Assembly: GCF_001995255.1 (NCBI RefSeq)
Contig: NZ_MUZR01000028.1
Span: 1-49,128 of the forward strand
Length of the DNA: 49,128 bases
From: Thioalkalivibrio halophilus
GTDB lineage: Bacteria; Pseudomonadota; Gammaproteobacteria; Ectothiorhodospirales; Ectothiorhodospiraceae
Reading direction: 5' to 3'
A model generated the notes under the pieces. That model ran no database searches and had not been told where the DNA came from. It saw nothing but the letters and a program-made list of their open reading frames with translations. The translations under genes and the position numbers were made by a program. Each line of letters opens with the position of its first letter. Position 1 is the stretch's first letter. This document shows positions 32,645 to 41,279 of the stretch, in pieces.

Positions 32645-35402
32645 GCCCGAACGCACACCCCCGCAATCCGCCGCCCCGCAGGAGATCGAGACCGGTGCGC
32701 GCCATCCCGGAACAGCGACGCGCAGCCTGATCTTCGTGGTCGCGGTCGCGTGGTCGCTGTTCCAGTTGTGGATCGCCTCGCCGCTGCCGGATGCGCTGGA
32801 CTGGTTCACGGTGTCCGACACCGATGCCCGGGCGGTGCATCTCGCGTTCGCGGTGTTCCTCGCCTTTCTGCTGTTCCCGGCCTTCCGGCCCACCGCGCGG
32901 CGCGCCCTGCCGACCCGCGCCTTCGGCTTCGCCTATGGCCTTGGCGGGCTCGCCCTGCTGGCACTGGGCGCGTGGCAGTTCGCCGGGCTGGAGCGCCTGG
33001 GCGAGGTGTATGCCGCGCTGGGCGTGGCCCTGCTGGCGGTGGCCTGGCCGCTGCTGCGCGGGCGCGATCCGCTGGACCGGGTTCCGCTGACCGACTGGAT
33101 CTACGCCGGCGTGGCGGCATTCAGCGCCCTTTACCTGTACCTGTTCCACGAGGCCCTGGGCCAGCGTGCCGGGGCCCCCACGGAGGTGGATCTGATCCTC
33201 GCCGGCGTCGGCCTGATCCTGCTGCTGGAGGCCGCGCGGCGGGTGCTGGGGCCGGCGCTGACCCTCATCGCGGCAATCTTTCTGTTCTACACCTTCGCCG
33301 GGCCGCTGATGCCGGACATCATCGCCCATCGCGGCGCCAGCTACCCGCGCGCCATGGCCCAGCAGTGGCTGTCCAACGAGGGGGTGTTCGGGATCGCCCT
33401 GGGGGTCTCCACCAGCTTCGTGTTCCTGTTCGTGCTGTTCGGCGCGCTGCTGGAACGCGCCGGGGCCGGCGACTACTTCATCCGCGTGGCCTTCGCCCTG
33501 CTGGGGCATATGCGCGGTGGCCCGGCCAAGGCCGCGGTGATCGCCTCGGGCATGACCGGACTGGTCTCCGGTTCCTCGATCGCCAATACCGTGACCACCG
33601 GCACCTTCACCATACCGCTGATGAAACGCGTCGGCTTCCCCGCGCACAAGGCGGGGGCCATCGAAGTCGCCAGCTCGGTCAACGGCCAGCTGATGCCGCC
33701 GGTGATGGGCGCAGCCGCGTTCCTGATGGTGGAGTACGTGGGCATCACCTACGTGGAGGTCCTCAAGCACGCCATCCTGCCGGCCCTGATCGCCTACATC
33801 GCGCTGCTCTACATCGTGCACCTGGAGGCCTGCAAGGGTGGCATGGAAGGCCTGCAGCGCGCGGTCGGCGGGACCCTGCGCGGGCGTCTGATCGCCTTCG
33901 GCCTGACCCTGAGCAGCCTGATCATCCTCGCCGCCGCGGTGTACTGGGGTCTGGGCTGGATCAAGGACGTGGCGGACGAGCGCGCCGCCTGGATCATCGC
34001 CGGACTGCTGTTCGCGGCCTATCTGGTGCTGCTGTGGATCGCCGCGCGCGAGCCGGACCCCGAGCCGCTGGACACCGACCGCCCGCTGCCACGCATCGGC
34101 CCCACAGTGCTGGCGGGCATGCATTTCATCCTGCCGCTGGTGGTGCTGGTCTGGGCTCTGGTGGTGGAGCGCCTGTCCCCCGGCCTGGCCGCGTTCTGGG
34201 CGGTGGCCTTCATGATCTTCATCGTACTGACCCAGCGGCCGCTGGTGGCCCTGTTCCGCCGCAGCGGCGGCCTGCTGCAGGCCACCTGGGCCGGAATCTG
34301 GGAACTGTTCAACGGGTTCGCCACCGGCGCGCGCAACATGATCGGGATCGGGGTGGCCACGGCGGCGGCCGGAATCATCGTCGGCACGGTGGCGATGACC
34401 GGGCTCGGGCTGGTGCTGACCGACGTGGTCGACACTCTGTCAGGCGGCAACCTGCTTCTGGTCCTGCTGCTGACGGCCGTGATCAGCCTGATCCTGGGCC
34501 TGGGCCTGCCGACCACGGCCAACTACATCGTGGTGGCCACGCTGATGGCCCCGATCGTGGTCGAGCTGGGGGCCCAGAACGACGTCCTGATCCCGCTGAT
34601 CGCCGCCCATCTGTTCGTCTTTTACTTCGGCATCATGGCCGATGTCACCCCGCCGGTCGGCCTCGCCTCGTTCGCCGGCGCGGCCGTCGCGAAGGCGGAC
34701 CCGGTGCGCACCGGCCTCCAGGCCTTCGCCTACAGCCTGCGTACCGTGGCCCTGCCGTTCTTCTTCATCTTCAACAGCCAGCTGCTGCTGATCGGGGTGG
34801 ACAACGTGTTCCAGCTGGCGCTGGTGTTCTTCGGCTCGCTGGCGGGGATCCTGGCGTTCACCGCGGCCACCCAGGGCTGGTTCCTGACCCGCAGCCGCTA
34901 CTGGGAGTCCGCCCTGCTGCTGGTGGTGGCCTTCACCCTGCTCGCACCCACCGTGCTGATGGACCGCATCGCGCCGGCCCATGTCAGCGAGGACCCGGCG
35001 ACCCTGACCGAGGTAGTGGACGCAGCCCCGGAGGGGGCGAACCTTCGCCTGCGGGCCACCGGCCTGGATCTGGAGGGACGCGAGGTCACCCGCACGGTGA
35101 TGTTCCCCCTGAGCGAGCGCCGTGACGACCCGCTGGAGCGCCTGTCGGAGGCCGGTCTGGACGTGGATCCGGAGGAAAGAACGCGCATCCGCACGGTTGC
35201 TTTCGGCAGTCCCGCCGCCCGCGTAGGCTTGGAAGGTGGCTGGGAGATCACCGCGGTGCTGGTGCCCACCGACCGGCCGAGCCCGTACTGGTTCTATCTG
35301 CCGGCGCTGGCCCTGGGGCTGGTGGTGGTGTGGAACCAGCGGCGGCGCGATCCGCCTGCGGGGCCCGGCCCGGCAACGGCGGCGCCGACGCTCCCGGCCT
35401 GA
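32637..35402 (+). CDS. TRAP transporter permease, fused small and large subunits (4TM/12TM)
   Basis: A 921-residue inner-membrane permease that joins the DctQ-type and DctM-type subunits, as is usual for TAXI systems. There are many hydrophobic helices from about residue 28 onward. The DctM-like part has GLVSGSSIANTVTTGTFTIPLMK, PPVMGAAAFLMVEYVGI and LGLPTTANYIVVATLMAPI, all typical. The C-terminal part (about residues 750-900) matches the DUF3394 extension found on these permeases, ending in a last helix and a basic tail. It uses an ion gradient, usually Na+, to import the TAXI ligand. It is translationally coupled to the binding protein and lies 76 bases before glcE. Confidence 0.94.
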   Translation: MTEPERTPPQSAAPQEIETGARHPGTATRSLIFVVAVAWSLFQLWIASPLPDALDWFTVSDTDARAVHLAFAVFLAFLLFPAFRPTARRALPTRAFGFAYGLGGLALLALGAWQFAGLERLGEVYAALGVALLAVAWPLLRGRDPLDRVPLTDWIYAGVAAFSALYLYLFHEALGQRAGAPTEVDLILAGVGLILLLEAARRVLGPALTLIAAIFLFYTFAGPLMPDIIAHRGASYPRAMAQQWLSNEGVFGIALGVSTSFVFLFVLFGALLERAGAGDYFIRVAFALLGHMRGGPAKAAVIASGMTGLVSGSSIANTVTTGTFTIPLMKRVGFPAHKAGAIEVASSVNGQLMPPVMGAAAFLMVEYVGITYVEVLKHAILPALIAYIALLYIVHLEACKGGMEGLQRAVGGTLRGRLIAFGLTLSSLIILAAAVYWGLGWIKDVADERAAWIIAGLLFAAYLVLLWIAAREPDPEPLDTDRPLPRIGPTVLAGMHFILPLVVLVWALVVERLSPGLAAFWAVAFMIFIVLTQRPLVALFRRSGGLLQATWAGIWELFNGFATGARNMIGIGVATAAAGIIVGTVAMTGLGLVLTDVVDTLSGGNLLLVLLLTAVISLILGLGLPTTANYIVVATLMAPIVVELGAQNDVLIPLIAAHLFVFYFGIMADVTPPVGLASFAGAAVAKADPVRTGLQAFAYSLRTVALPFFFIFNSQLLLIGVDNVFQLALVFFGSLAGILAFTAATQGWFLTRSRYWESALLLVVAFTLLAPTVLMDRIAPAHVSEDPATLTEVVDAAPEGANLRLRATGLDLEGREVTRTVMFPLSERRDDPLERLSEAGLDVDPEERTRIRTVAFGSPAARVGLEGGWEITAVLVPTDRPSPYWFYLPALALGLVVVWNQRRRDPPAGPGPATAAPTLPA

Positions 35403-35478
35403 ACCGCGCGGGGCCGCCCCCGACCGGCCGGATGCCGAACGCACCCGCGCGCCGCCACCCGAAACCCGCGGGAGACCG

Positions 35479-36588
35479 ATGTCCGAGACCGCCGACCACA
35501 GCCAGGAACTCGCCCGCGCGGTACGCGAGGCCGCTGATGGCGGCCGCCGGCTGTGGATCGCCGGGGGCGGGACCCGGGCGGCGATCGCCCGCCCCGACCC
35601 CCTGCCCGCGGACGTCGAGACCCTCGACGTGACCGCGCACCGCGGCATCACCCATCTCGCCCCCAGCGAGCTGGTGGTCAGTGTGCGGGCCGGCACCCCG
35701 CTGGCCGAACTGCAAACCGAGCTGGCGGCGGTGGGCATGATGCTGCCGTTCGAGCCGGGGGATCCCGGGCCGGGCGCCACCGTGGGGGGCATGGTGGCCA
35801 CCGGACTGTCGGGTCCGCGCCGGCCGTGGACCGCCAGCCTGCGCGATGCCGTACTGGGCACCCGCGTGATCAACGGCTCCGGCGAGATCCTGCGCTTCGG
35901 CGGCGAAGTCATGAAGAACGTCGCCGGCTTCGACGTCTCGCGCCTGATGGCCGGCAGCCTGGGCGGCCTCGGGGTCCTGCTGGAGGTCAGCTTCAAGCTC
36001 CTGCCGCGCCCCGCTCACGAGCTCACCCTGCAGCGGAACCTGGACGCCGCCGGCTTCATCGACGCCTGTCGCGAGCTCGGTCGTACGGCCCTGCCCCTTT
36101 CCGGGCTGGCGTGGAACGACGGCCGCATGTACCTGCGTCTGAGCGGCGGGGAACAGGCGGTCACGGAAGCCGCCGAGCGCCTGGGGGATGCCCCGGCCGC
36201 GGATGGCGAAGGCTTCTGGAGCGGTCTGCGCGACCATCGCGCGGAACCCTTCACGCGCGAACCCGCGCCCGGCGAGCGCCTGTGGCGCATCGTCGTGCCC
36301 CCGGCCACGCCCCCGCCGGAACTGCCCGGCGAGTGGCTGCTGAACTGGGGCGGCGGGGAGCGCTGGCTGCGCAGCGAGGCCGACCCGGCGCGGGTGCGCA
36401 CGGCGGTGGAGGCCGCCGGCGGACATGCCCGCATCTGGCACGGGGACCCGGCCGGTGCACCGCGCCTGCATCCGCGCGGCACCGCCCTGGAGGGGCTGGA
36501 GGCCCGGGTGCGACAGTCCATGGACCCCGAAGGCATGTTCCACAGTCCGCTGCTGCCCGGCTCCCCGGCCCGCGCCACCGGTACCTGA
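35479..36588 (+). CDS. glcE: Glycolate oxidase FAD-binding subunit GlcE
   Basis: A 369-residue FAD-binding (PCMH-type) subunit of glycolate dehydrogenase. The N-terminal half shows LWIAGGGTRAAIA, VSVRAGTPLAELQTELA, GATVGGMVATGLSGP and GGEVMKNVAGFDVSRLMAGS, which are GlcE-specific signatures. The C-terminus RVRQSMDPEGMFHSP is the short version of the FAD-oxidase C-terminal motif. The ATG at 35479 follows GGGAG. With GlcD and GlcF it oxidises glycolate to glyoxylate and passes electrons to the membrane quinone pool. The catalytic GlcD subunit, normally just upstream, is not encoded in this window; the TRAP genes occupy that position. Confidence 0.92.
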   Translation: MSETADHSQELARAVREAADGGRRLWIAGGGTRAAIARPDPLPADVETLDVTAHRGITHLAPSELVVSVRAGTPLAELQTELAAVGMMLPFEPGDPGPGATVGGMVATGLSGPRRPWTASLRDAVLGTRVINGSGEILRFGGEVMKNVAGFDVSRLMAGSLGGLGVLLEVSFKLLPRPAHELTLQRNLDAAGFIDACRELGRTALPLSGLAWNDGRMYLRLSGGEQAVTEAAERLGDAPAADGEGFWSGLRDHRAEPFTREPAPGERLWRIVVPPATPPPELPGEWLLNWGGGERWLRSEADPARVRTAVEAAGGHARIWHGDPAGAPRLHPRGTALEGLEARVRQSMDPEGMFHSPLLPGSPARATGT

Positions 36589-36601
36589 AGCGAGCACTCC
36601 C

Positions 36602-37870
36602 ATGGACACCCGTAGCCACGAACGCTACGCCGACGACCCGGCCGCCCGCATCGCCGCACAGGCCCTGCGCAACTGCGTCCACTGCGGTTTCTGCAACGCG
36701 ACCTGCCCCACCTACCAGGAACTGGGCGACGAGCTGGACGGCCCGCGCGGGCGCATCTACCTGATCAAGCAGGTACTGGAACAGGGCGAGGCCGATGCGG
36801 CCACCGGGCGCCACCTGGATCGCTGCCTGACCTGCCTCAACTGCATGACCACCTGTCCCTCCGGGGTCAACTACGCGCATCTGGTGGAATTCGGCCGCGA
36901 GGCTGTGGAACGCGATGTCCCGCGCGGCTGGCGCGAACGCCTGCTGCGCGCGGCCCTCAAGCGGGCCCTGCCCGCCGGGTGGCCGTTCCGCCTCGCCCTG
37001 GGCGCCGGGCGCCTGGCCCGCCCGTTGCTGCGGGGCGAACTGCGGGCCAAGGTGCCGGCCGCCCTTCCGGCCCCGCCGCGTCCCGGACGACCCGCCGGCG
37101 GGCCGGTGCTGCAGGGCGGGGCCGTACCCTTCGAGCACGGCCGCGTACTGCTGCTGGCCGGCTGCGTGCACGACGCCATCGACGCGCGCATCAACGCGGC
37201 CTTCCAGCGCCTGATGGCCGCGCGCGGCATCGAGGTCGTGCAGGTCTCCGCGGCGCGCTGCTGCGGTGCGGTGGAGCATCATCTGAGCGACACCGAGCGC
37301 ACCCATGCCCGGCTGCGCGCCAATCTCGACGCCTGGGCACCGGCACTGGATCGCGGGGTGGACGCGGTGGTCTCCACCGCCAGCGGCTGCGGGGCCATGC
37401 TACGCGACTACGCCCACCTGCTGGAGGGCGACGACGAATACCAGGAGCGGGCGCGCGAACTCACCGCCCTGGTGCGCGACCCGGCCGAGCTGTTCGACGC
37501 CGATACCGTCACCGCGCTGGGGATCGAGGTCGCCGACGAGGACCGCCGGATCGCCTGGCACGCCCCCTGCACCCTGCAGCACGGCCAGGGCCTGGCCGGA
37601 CGCGTGGAACCGCTGCTGCGGGCGGCCGGCTGCGAGGTGCTGCCGGTCGCCGAGGGGCATTTGTGCTGCGGCTCGGCCGGGACCTATTCCATCACGCAGC
37701 CGGCCATGGCGCGGCAGCTGCGCGACCGCAAGCTGGCAAACCTGGAGGCCGTGGCCCCGGCGCGCATCGTGTCGGCCAACATCGGCTGCCTGAGTCACCT
37801 GCAGTCGGGCACCGAACGCGGGGTGGAACACTGGCTGAGCCTGCTGGACCGCCACCGCCGGGAAGGGTGA
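36602..37870 (+). CDS. glcF: Glycolate oxidase iron-sulfur subunit GlcF
   Basis: A 422-residue iron-sulfur subunit. Two [4Fe-4S] motifs are complete: Cys25, 28, 31, 35 (CVHCGFCNATCP) and Cys75, 78, 81, 85 (CLTCLNCMTTCP). Two CCG-type domains follow (ARCCGAVEHH with ASGCGAM, and HLCCGSAGTYSITQP), which ligate further clusters in related heterodisulfide-reductase-like proteins. The gene starts 13 bases after glcE. It should shuttle electrons from the flavin subunits to quinones. A GC-rich hairpin (about 37880-37903) lies in the 111-base gap to the aminotransferase. Confidence 0.94.
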   Translation: MDTRSHERYADDPAARIAAQALRNCVHCGFCNATCPTYQELGDELDGPRGRIYLIKQVLEQGEADAATGRHLDRCLTCLNCMTTCPSGVNYAHLVEFGREAVERDVPRGWRERLLRAALKRALPAGWPFRLALGAGRLARPLLRGELRAKVPAALPAPPRPGRPAGGPVLQGGAVPFEHGRVLLLAGCVHDAIDARINAAFQRLMAARGIEVVQVSAARCCGAVEHHLSDTERTHARLRANLDAWAPALDRGVDAVVSTASGCGAMLRDYAHLLEGDDEYQERARELTALVRDPAELFDADTVTALGIEVADEDRRIAWHAPCTLQHGQGLAGRVEPLLRAAGCEVLPVAEGHLCCGSAGTYSITQPAMARQLRDRKLANLEAVAPARIVSANIGCLSHLQSGTERGVEHWLSLLDRHRREG

Positions 37871-37981
37871 CCATGAACCGGCGCGGGGAACTCCCGCCGC
37901 GCCGTGGGGGCGCTTGCCCGCACCCCGGGCGGGGCCTACATTCGCGCCATCCGATTCCCGAGTACTGCAGAAGGTTAAATC

Positions 37982-39184
37982 ATGACCACCTCCTCCTTTC
38001 TTCCGCCGCAACGCACCCTGATGGGGCCCGGCCCCTCCGACGTGAACCCGCGCGTGCTGAGCGCGATGAGTCGCCCGATCATCGGCCACCTGGACCCGGT
38101 GTTCGTCGGCATGATGGAAGAGATGAAGGGCCTGCTGCAGTATGCCTTCCAGACCGAAAACGCGCTGACCCTGCCGGTCTCCGCCCCCGGCTCGGCCGGC
38201 ATGGAGACCTGCTTCGTGAACCTCGTCGAACCGGGGGACAAGGTCATCGTCTGCATCAACGGCGTGTTCGGCACACGCATGAAGGAGAACGTCGAACGCT
38301 GTGGCGGCACCGCCGTGGTGGTGGAAGATGACTGGGGCAACCCGGTCTCCCCGGACAAGGTCGCGGACGCGCTCAAGGGCAATCCGGATGCAAAGATCCT
38401 CGCGTTCGTCCACGCCGAAACCTCCACCGGCGCGCGCTCGGACGTCGAGACCCTGTGCCGGCTGGCCCGTGAGCACGACTGCCTGACCATCGTAGACTCG
38501 GTGACCGGCCTCGCCGGGAGCCCGCTGTACGTCGACGACTGGGGCGTGGACGCGATCTATTCCGGCACCCAGAAATGCCTGTCCTGCACCCCCGGCCTGT
38601 CGCCGGTCAGCTTCAGCCAGCGCGCGGTGGACCGCATCCAGGCGCGCAGCCACAAGGTGCAGAGCTGGTTCCTCGACCTGAACCTGGTCATGGGCTACTG
38701 GGGTGGCGGCAGCAAGCGCGCGTATCACCACACCGCCCCGATCAACGCCCTGTACGCTCTGCACGAGTCACTGGTGATCCTGCAGGAAGAAGGCCTGGAA
38801 AACAGCTGGGCGCGGCACTGCCGTCACCACGACGCTCTGCGCGCCGGCCTCGAGGCCATGGGCCTCGAATTCCTGGTGGCCGAGGAACACCGTCTGCCGC
38901 AGCTCAATTCCGTATATGTCCCCGAGGGCGTGGACGAGGCGGCGGTGCGCGGCGAGCTGCTGGAACGCTACGGCCTGGAGATCGGTGCCGGCCTGGGGCC
39001 GTACGCCGGCAAGGTGTGGCGCATCGGCCTGATGGGCTATGGCGCGAACGAACGCAACGTGCTGACCTGCCTGTCCGCTCTGGAGGCGGTACTGGCGGAT
39101 CGTGGTGTGGTGGAACCCGGCCGGGCGATGGCGGCGGCGCGTGCGGCCTATGCCCGCATGGATGCCACCGGCAGCACCGGCTGA
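37982..39184 (+). CDS. Class V aminotransferase (alanine/serine-glyoxylate type)
   Basis: A 400-residue pyridoxal-phosphate enzyme. The N-terminus [17 protein letters not shown], the cofactor-binding [22 protein letters not shown] and the Schiff-base Lys198 in [10 protein letters not shown] are typical of alanine-glyoxylate and serine-glyoxylate aminotransferases. It would convert glyoxylate made by GlcDEF to glycine, with alanine or serine as donor. If serine is the donor it yields hydroxypyruvate, which leads to glycerate and GlxK. Donor specificity cannot be read from the sequence. An AAGG site precedes the ATG. Confidence 0.92.
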   Translation: MTTSSFLPPQRTLMGPGPSDVNPRVLSAMSRPIIGHLDPVFVGMMEEMKGLLQYAFQTENALTLPVSAPGSAGMETCFVNLVEPGDKVIVCINGVFGTRMKENVERCGGTAVVVEDDWGNPVSPDKVADALKGNPDAKILAFVHAETSTGARSDVETLCRLAREHDCLTIVDSVTGLAGSPLYVDDWGVDAIYSGTQKCLSCTPGLSPVSFSQRAVDRIQARSHKVQSWFLDLNLVMGYWGGGSKRAYHHTAPINALYALHESLVILQEEGLENSWARHCRHHDALRAGLEAMGLEFLVAEEHRLPQLNSVYVPEGVDEAAVRGELLERYGLEIGAGLGPYAGKVWRIGLMGYGANERNVLTCLSALEAVLADRGVVEPGRAMAAARAAYARMDATGSTG

Positions 39185-39207
39185 ACAAACGACCCGAGGA
39201 GGCTTTG

Positions 39208-39537
39208 ATGACCCTGAGCGAACTGCTGAACTACCTGGACCGGCACATGGACACGGAATTCCTGGACGGCGATGCCGCCGGCACCCTGGCAAAGGCCCGC
39301 AACGGCGAACACAAGGACCCGATCGTGGCCGAAATCCTCACCGCGCTGATGGACGGGGCCGGTGCCGACGGCCCCGACACCACGCTGGAGCGTGCCGAGG
39401 CGGTCAAGTCGATCGGCCCGGTGCGCCTGAAGTACATGGCCGACGATGCCCCGGTGGAGGGTTTCCGCCTGGTGGAGAAGACCATCACCACCATCGATGC
39501 CGCCTACAACGAGGAGGCCCTCGCCGCCCGCGGCTGA
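39208..39537 (+). CDS. Unknown 109-residue protein
   Basis: I do not recognise this small acidic protein ([18 protein letters not shown]...). It is predicted to be mostly helical, with no membrane segment, no cysteines and no evident catalytic motif. A strong GAGGAGG ribosome-binding site precedes the ATG and it starts 24 bases after the aminotransferase, so it is well expressed with it. It may be a regulator or an accessory factor of that enzyme; this is a guess from position. It converges with the YdcF-type gene. Confidence 0.75.
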   Translation: MTLSELLNYLDRHMDTEFLDGDAAGTLAKARNGEHKDPIVAEILTALMDGAGADGPDTTLERAEAVKSIGPVRLKYMADDAPVEGFRLVEKTITTIDAAYNEEALAARG

Positions 39538-39556
39538 CCCGGACCCGCGTCCGTGG

Positions 39557-40276
39557 TCAGGTGATCCGCCGGAGCATGCCGCGCCGGCGGAACACCCGGG
39601 CGAATACCCGCCCGGTGTGGTACCAGTGCAGCAGCCAGGCCTCGCGCCACAATACCGGTCCCCGGGCAGCATGACGGCCGGGCTCGGCGGGGCACGGCTG
39701 CAGGTGCAGACCCAGCCCGCGCGCGATCGCCAGCGCCCGGGCCAGGTGATAGCGGCTGGTCACCAGCACCGCCGGCGGATCGTCCGAGCCGGCGCTCTCC
39801 TCGCGCATCAAATCGCGCGCATGGCGCAGGTTCTCCAGGGTATGCGTGGAGCGGTCCTCGATGCGGATGCGCGCGTTCGCGACGCCCCGTTCACGCAGGA
39901 ACGCCGCCCCGGCCGCCGCCTCGCTGGGCCCCTGTGCCGCGGTCTGACCGCCCAGCAGCAGCACCCGGGCTTGCGGATGCCGGCGCAGCAGCCGCAGCGC
40001 CCGCAGCAGCCGCAGGCGATATCCGGGGGTCGGATGCCCCTCTTCCAGCTGCATCCCCGCCACCAGCACGGTACCCACCTCCCGCGGCCGGCAGGCTGCA
40101 TGCGCGGTGCAGCGCACGCCGTGCCACGCCAGCAGCAGGCTGATCCCCAGGGTCGCCAGGATCACGACCTGCGACAGCGCGAACATCGCCAGCCCGTCCG
40201 TACCCACGCGTTCCAGGGTTACCCGGCGATGCTGCGCCAATGTGACCTCCATGATCAGGATGAGAATGATCGGCAT
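39557..40276 (-). CDS. YdcF/ElyC-type (DUF218) membrane protein
   Basis: About 239 residues. An N-terminal membrane helix (AMFALSQVVILATLGISLLLAW) precedes a DUF218 domain with VLVAGMQLEEGHPTPGYRLR, LLLGGQTAAQGPSEA, EDRSTHTLENLRHAR and VLVTSRYHLARAL. The family (SanA, ElyC, YdcF) takes part in envelope integrity in E. coli, but its chemistry is unsettled. The start is uncertain: ATG at 40276 has AAGG nearby, while a GTG at 40321 and an ATG at 40252 are alternatives. It diverges from the polyene-type operon, and its DUF218 partner role in that pathway is unknown. Confidence 0.85.
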   Translation of the reverse strand: MPIILILIMEVTLAQHRRVTLERVGTDGLAMFALSQVVILATLGISLLLAWHGVRCTAHAACRPREVGTVLVAGMQLEEGHPTPGYRLRLLRALRLLRRHPQARVLLLGGQTAAQGPSEAAAGAAFLRERGVANARIRIEDRSTHTLENLRHARDLMREESAGSDDPPAVLVTSRYHLARALAIARGLGLHLQPCPAEPGRHAARGPVLWREAWLLHWYHTGRVFARVFRRRGMLRRIT

Positions 40277-40395
40277 CCGAGCCTTGCCGAAGGCTGACAC
40301 AACCCGACGCCGGAGTAACACCTTCGTTTGAAGGGTACCAAGCCCGGGGTCTTACCGGTATCATCGCCCCCGACTAGGGACATCAGGGGGAAGTT

Positions 40396-40668
40396 ATGGG
40401 GGCGCAGACGGCATTCGAGCAGGAAGTCGCCCGATTGATCGTGGACAGCCTGAACCTCGAGGAAACGGCGCCGGAGGACATCGAGCCGGAGGCCCCGCTG
40501 TTCCGCGAGGGTCTGGGGCTGGATTCTATCGATGCCCTCGAGCTGGCTCTGGCGATCGGTCGCGCGTATGGCGTGCAGATCCGTTCGGACGACGAGGACA
40601 ACCTGCGGATCTTCGCATCCCTGCGTGCGCTGAGCGAACATATCGAGGCGAACCGGACGTCCTCGTGA
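40396..40668 (+). CDS. Acyl carrier protein
   Basis: A 90-residue acyl carrier protein with the phosphopantetheine attachment Ser44 in the GLDSIDALEL motif and the usual acidic helices. It is first in the polyene-like operon and presumably carries the growing chain or a starter unit. The start follows GGGGGAAG. Aryl polyene clusters usually encode two carrier proteins; only one is seen here. The stop overlaps the GTG start of the next gene (GTGA). The region 40322-40395 upstream should hold the operon promoter, but I see no convincing -10/-35 pair. Confidence 0.92.
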   Translation: MGAQTAFEQEVARLIVDSLNLEETAPEDIEPEAPLFREGLGLDSIDALELALAIGRAYGVQIRSDDEDNLRIFASLRALSEHIEANRTSS

Positions 40669-41279
40669 CGGCACGGCCGGCCGCTGCGGTCGCGCTGGCC
40701 TACCCGGTGTCAGTGATCGCCGGGCAATGGGTCGAGCTGCAGCCGCTGCCGCTGGTCCTGCTGACGCTGCTGGTGTTTCTCGCCGTGGCCACGTCGCTGC
40801 GCCCGCGGGCACGCATGCTGCTGGGCACGGGGCTGCTGGCGGCGCTGGCCCTGTTCGGTCTGACCCCGGCCGGCGAGTGGCTGATCCACGCGGTGCCGGT
40901 GCTGGTCCCGGGCCTGATCGCGGCGCTGTTCGCGCGCTCGCTGCGGTCCGGCTCCACGCCACTGATCACGCGGTATGCCCTGGAAATGGGGGCCTCGGAC
41001 AGCCCCGCGGTCCATCGCTATACCCGGGTCATCACCGCCATCTGGGCGAGTACCTGCGCCCTGCTGGCGCTAGTGTCCGCCGGACTGTCGCTGTTCGCGC
41101 CGACGACCGTATGGGCGGTCGTGGCCAACGGCCTGAACTATCTTCTGCTGGGAGTCCTGTTCATGCTGGAATATCCGCTGCGTGCCCGCTTCCTGCCGGA
41201 TGAACCCCGTGACGGGTTTCTCGCCTATCTGATGGAACTGGCGCGGGCCGATCATCGACGTCTCCTGAGGCAGCCATGA
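40665..41279 (+). CDS. COG4648-like integral membrane protein
   Basis: A 204-residue membrane protein with about five to six helices: residues 5-25, 28-47, 50-70, 75-92, 120-142 and 145-165. It resembles the predicted membrane protein (COG4648) found beside the carrier-protein and AMP-ligase genes in aryl polyene clusters. The function is unknown; membrane tethering or transport of intermediates has been suggested by position. It starts with GTG overlapping the carrier-protein stop and its end overlaps the AMP-ligase start, so it is tightly coupled. Confidence 0.8.
   Translation: MTARPAAAVALAYPVSVIAGQWVELQPLPLVLLTLLVFLAVATSLRPRARMLLGTGLLAALALFGLTPAGEWLIHAVPVLVPGLIAALFARSLRSGSTPLITRYALEMGASDSPAVHRYTRVITAIWASTCALLALVSAGLSLFAPTTVWAVVANGLNYLLLGVLFMLEYPLRARFLPDEPRDGFLAYLMELARADHRRLLRQP

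Noticed and set aside
32448-34124. 558-codon minus-strand frame opposite the TRAP permease
   Set aside because: A Gln/Gly/His-rich shadow of hydrophobic coding sequence, with no motif.
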